DNA of 25,174 nucleotides from contig NZ_DYXC01000137.1 in the NCBI RefSeq assembly GCF_020742345.1, positions 1-25,174 on the forward strand, read 5' to 3'. The notes beneath the pieces were generated by a model that made no database searches, was not told the origin of the DNA, and worked only from the letters and a program-made list of their open reading frames with translations. The position numbers and the translations under genes were made by a program. Positions 23,121 through 25,174 of the stretch are shown here, piece after piece (the stretch's first letter is position 1; every line of letters begins with the position of its first letter). Source of the DNA: Enteractinococcus helveticum. Lineage in GTDB: Bacteria; Actinomycetota; Actinomycetes; Actinomycetales; Micrococcaceae.

Positions 23121-25174
23121 TTATTGGGCTTGTTCTAGGGCGTCGAGGAGTCCGACGTCGATGAGTAGTTGGATGCGGTCCTGGTTGGGCATTTCGCGGA
23201 GTCGTTTGATGATTTCATCGGTTTGGGTTTCGTGGCTCCATAAGGCGTCTTCTGAGACCTCGACCAGAGCTGGAGAATGCACAAAATCGATGGCTGTGTT
23301 GCTGCGGTATTGTTGCTGCAGCGTGGGGTTAGCGGCTATTTGGTCGGTGAGCAGTTTCAGGGAGCCGACTTTGTATTCATCGGAGGCTTCCAGATCACCG
23401 AGGTATTTGTTGACTTTCTCGATGACTTCAGCCATCGCTGCGCGTTTTTTCTCGGCGGCCCGGTTCATGCCAGCTTCGGTGAGGCCTTGCAAGCCTGGGG
23501 TCTCTTCGGAGGCCAGGCTGAGGTTTGCTTCGTCGCGGATCTTTTCTAACTTGTAATGGGTCAGCACGACATCTGAGATGTCCACGGCACCCGGGTCTGG
23601 CTCGTCGGTGGAGAAGTCCTTGAGCAACCGCGCTAAGAGCCCAGCATAGGCGGAGAGTTTCTCATAAAAGGGGTCCCCGTAGTCTAGGATCTGGGAGAAA
23701 AACGCGTAGGCTTTCGGGTACTGGCTTAGTGCTGACCGGAAGGCCATGAGTTGGTCGAGTTGGGCGGTGTCTTGCGCATAGACGGCTTGTTGCCACCGGT
23801 GCGCAAACCGTTCCTTGGCCGGTTCTAAGGACTGGTAGACCGCATTGTGGCGTTGTGCGGACGATCGCCACTCGGTCCAAAATTGATCCACCTCGGAGTG
23901 GGTGAAAATGTTCTGGTTTTCTAACGTGGTGCGAAGATCCGCAATCAGTTCCGGATCGGATTCCGTCTGCACATGCGCGTCTTCATAATATTGCAGGAAC
24001 GCGTCCCGGATTTGTTCTGGATCGTTGACGAAATCCAGAACATAGGTTTTGTCTTTGCCTGGAGCACGGCGGTTGAGCCGCGACAGAGTTTGGACTGCGG
24101 CGATCCCAGAGAGTTGTTTGTCGACATACATCGCCACCAATAGAGGCTGATCAAACCCGGTCTGGTACTTATTAGCCACAATCAGTACATGCTGCCCCGC
24201 CTGGTTGAACACGGTCGCCAAATCCCTGCCATGTAAGCCAGGGTTTTCTGACGCCTCGGTGACGGTGGGGCGCGCAGCGCCATGTATGACTTCCACGTCC
24301 GGGTCGGGGACCTCACCAGAAAACGCCACCATCGATTGTAGATCCAGGCCACGGCGTTTCACCTCGTCCTGGAAGGCCCGATGATACTGCACGGCAGCCG
24401 CCCGGGAGGCGGTGACCACCATCGCTTTGGCTTTCCCGCCGAGTTCGGGGCGGACGACTCGTTGATAGTGTTCAATGATCTCGTGGACTTTGGAGCGCAC
24501 GTTGGTGGGATGTAACTCGACTTTGGCCAGGATGGCTCTGGTCCCCCGCCGCACATCCACCTCATCGTCAGGACCAGGGGAGTCGGTGGTGTCAGCTTTG
24601 CTAGCGATCCGGGCGGCAACTTCAAAACTGGTGTAATTTTGCAACACATCCAGAATAAAGCCTTCTTCAATGGCCTGTTTCATCGAATACAGGTCAAAAG
24701 GTTCCAACTCCCCGGTAGTGGAGTTGCGCTGTCCAAATAACTCCATCGTCTTTTCTTTGGGGGTGGCGGTGAAGGCGAAGAAACTAATCCGATCATCAGC
24801 ATCGACCTGCGCGGCCATTCGCGCTAACGCATCTTGATCCGCCCCAATCTCATCAGCCTCATCCGGGTCGTCGGTGCTGGTGTACAACAGTTCCTTCAGC
24901 GCCGCTGAAGCTTGCCCCGTTTGGGAGGAGTGCGCTTCATCAGCAATCACCGCGAACCGGCGTCCCGCTATCCTGCCTCCTTCATCGCGGACCTTCTGTA
25001 AGGCATACGGAAAGGTTTGCAGCGTTAACCCGATAATCGGGGTATCGGCAGCCAAGGCATCTAAGACCTGGTCGGTCTTGGAACCCTCGGACCCAGAGGT
25101 AATCGGCTGAAACGTGCCCGTGGTCGTGGTTAGCTGATCCACCGCGTCTTGTAATTGGCGATCCAGCACTTGCC
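23121..25174 (-). CDS. hsdR: Type I restriction endonuclease subunit R (HsdR), partial
   Basis: The frame is open to the window edge, so the N-terminal nuclease domain and Walker A lie outside; at least 683 C-terminal residues are visible. Seen from the first in-window GTG (25169), a DRQL segment typical of the helicase core comes first, then DEAH helicase motif II in FAVIADEAHSSQTG (77-80), motif III FFAFTATPKEK (131-140), then YQTGFDQPLLVAMYVDK and motif VI in QTLSRLNRRAPGKDKTYVLDF. The rest is the helical C-terminal region that docks on the HsdM/HsdS methyltransferase. HsdR drives ATP-dependent DNA translocation and cleavage of unmodified DNA. No hsdM or hsdS is visible; they would lie to the right, upstream of hsdR. 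Confidence 0.93.
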   Translation of the reverse strand, partial: QVLDRQLQDAVDQLTTTTGTFQPITSGSEGSKTDQVLDALAADTPIIGLTLQTFPYALQKVRDEGGRIAGRRFAVIADEAHSSQTGQASAALKELLYTSTDDPDEADEIGADQDALARMAAQVDADDRISFFAFTATPKEKTMELFGQRNSTTGELEPFDLYSMKQAIEEGFILDVLQNYTSFEVAARIASKADTTDSPGPDDEVDVRRGTRAILAKVELHPTNVRSKVHEIIEHYQRVVRPELGGKAKAMVVTASRAAAVQYHRAFQDEVKRRGLDLQSMVAFSGEVPDPDVEVIHGAARPTVTEASENPGLHGRDLATVFNQAGQHVLIVANKYQTGFDQPLLVAMYVDKQLSGIAAVQTLSRLNRRAPGKDKTYVLDFVNDPEQIRDAFLQYYEDAHVQTESDPELIADLRTTLENQNIFTHSEVDQFWTEWRSSAQRHNAVYQSLEPAKERFAHRWQQAVYAQDTAQLDQLMAFRSALSQYPKAYAFFSQILDYGDPFYEKLSAYAGLLARLLKDFSTDEPDPGAVDISDVVLTHYKLEKIRDEANLSLASEETPGLQGLTEAGMNRAAEKKRAAMAEVIEKVNKYLGDLEASDEYKVGSLKLLTDQIAANPTLQQQYRSNTAIDFVHSPALVEVSEDALWSHETQTDEIIKRLREMPNQDRIQLLIDVGLLDALEQAQ

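Noticed and set aside
22973..23164. Small plus-strand frame between the dioxygenase and hsdR
   Set aside because: Poor ribosome binding site, atypical Arg/Ser-rich product, overlaps the hsdR 3' end; not supported as a gene.

Overview
The window reads as chromosomal DNA from a moderate-GC actinobacterium, most likely of the order Micrococcales. The evidence is the block DciA - gyrB - gyrA - DUF3566 protein - tRNA-Ile - DLW-39 peptide - tRNA-Ala, which is the usual actinobacterial neighbourhood just downstream of dnaA/dnaN/recF, plus frequent GTG/TTG starts. The genus is not determined. Every family assignment below comes from reading motifs by eye, not from database searches.

Layout. (1) 1-6052: core replication and topology genes: tail of an upstream gene (recF by synteny), dciA, gyrB, gyrA, DUF3566 membrane protein. 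GyrA carries Leu at the position equivalent to E. coli Ser83, a classic quinolone-resistance position. (2) 6081-7564: a 19-bp perfect hairpin, then a more AT-rich three-gene set that looks like a toxin-antitoxin-chaperone (TAC) module: HigB/RelE-like toxin, XRE antitoxin with an aromatic-rich C-terminal tail, and a SecB-like chaperone. A 34-bp imperfect palindrome covers the antitoxin ribosome binding site. (3) 7582-14257: two identical tRNA-Ile(GAT) genes lie in 114-bp near-identical direct repeats (5 mismatches) that bracket about 6.4 kb. That insert holds a LigM/DesA-type tetrahydrofolate-dependent aryl O-demethylase on the minus strand and, divergent from it, a five-gene HAAT (branched-chain amino acid type) ABC importer. 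No integrase or transposase is seen. (4) 14277-14517: the rest of the ancestral locus: DLW-39 peptide, tRNA-Ala(TGC) and a terminator. (5) 14619-22744: an aromatic catabolic cluster: AraC-family regulator, minus-strand alpha/beta hydrolase, and a four-gene operon of SnoaL-flavin monooxygenase, PheA/TfdB-type aromatic hydroxylase, maleylacetate reductase and hydroxyquinol 1,2-dioxygenase. (6) 22745-23120: no gene recognised. (7) 23121-25174: 3' part of a type I restriction endonuclease subunit R on the minus strand, running off the window.

How the parts may work together. The well-supported core of region 5 is the hydroxyquinol pathway: phenolic substrate to hydroxyquinol (hydroxylase), to maleylacetate (intradiol dioxygenase), to 3-oxoadipate (maleylacetate reductase). 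The Baeyer-Villiger-like flavoprotein and the hydrolase suggest an upstream step in which an aryl ketone is oxidised to an ester and then cleaved to a phenol. With the O-demethylase and importer of region 3, the window could encode uptake, demethylation and ring cleavage of methoxylated aromatic (perhaps aryl-ketone) compounds from lignin or plants. The combined model is inference; the individual enzyme families are much firmer.
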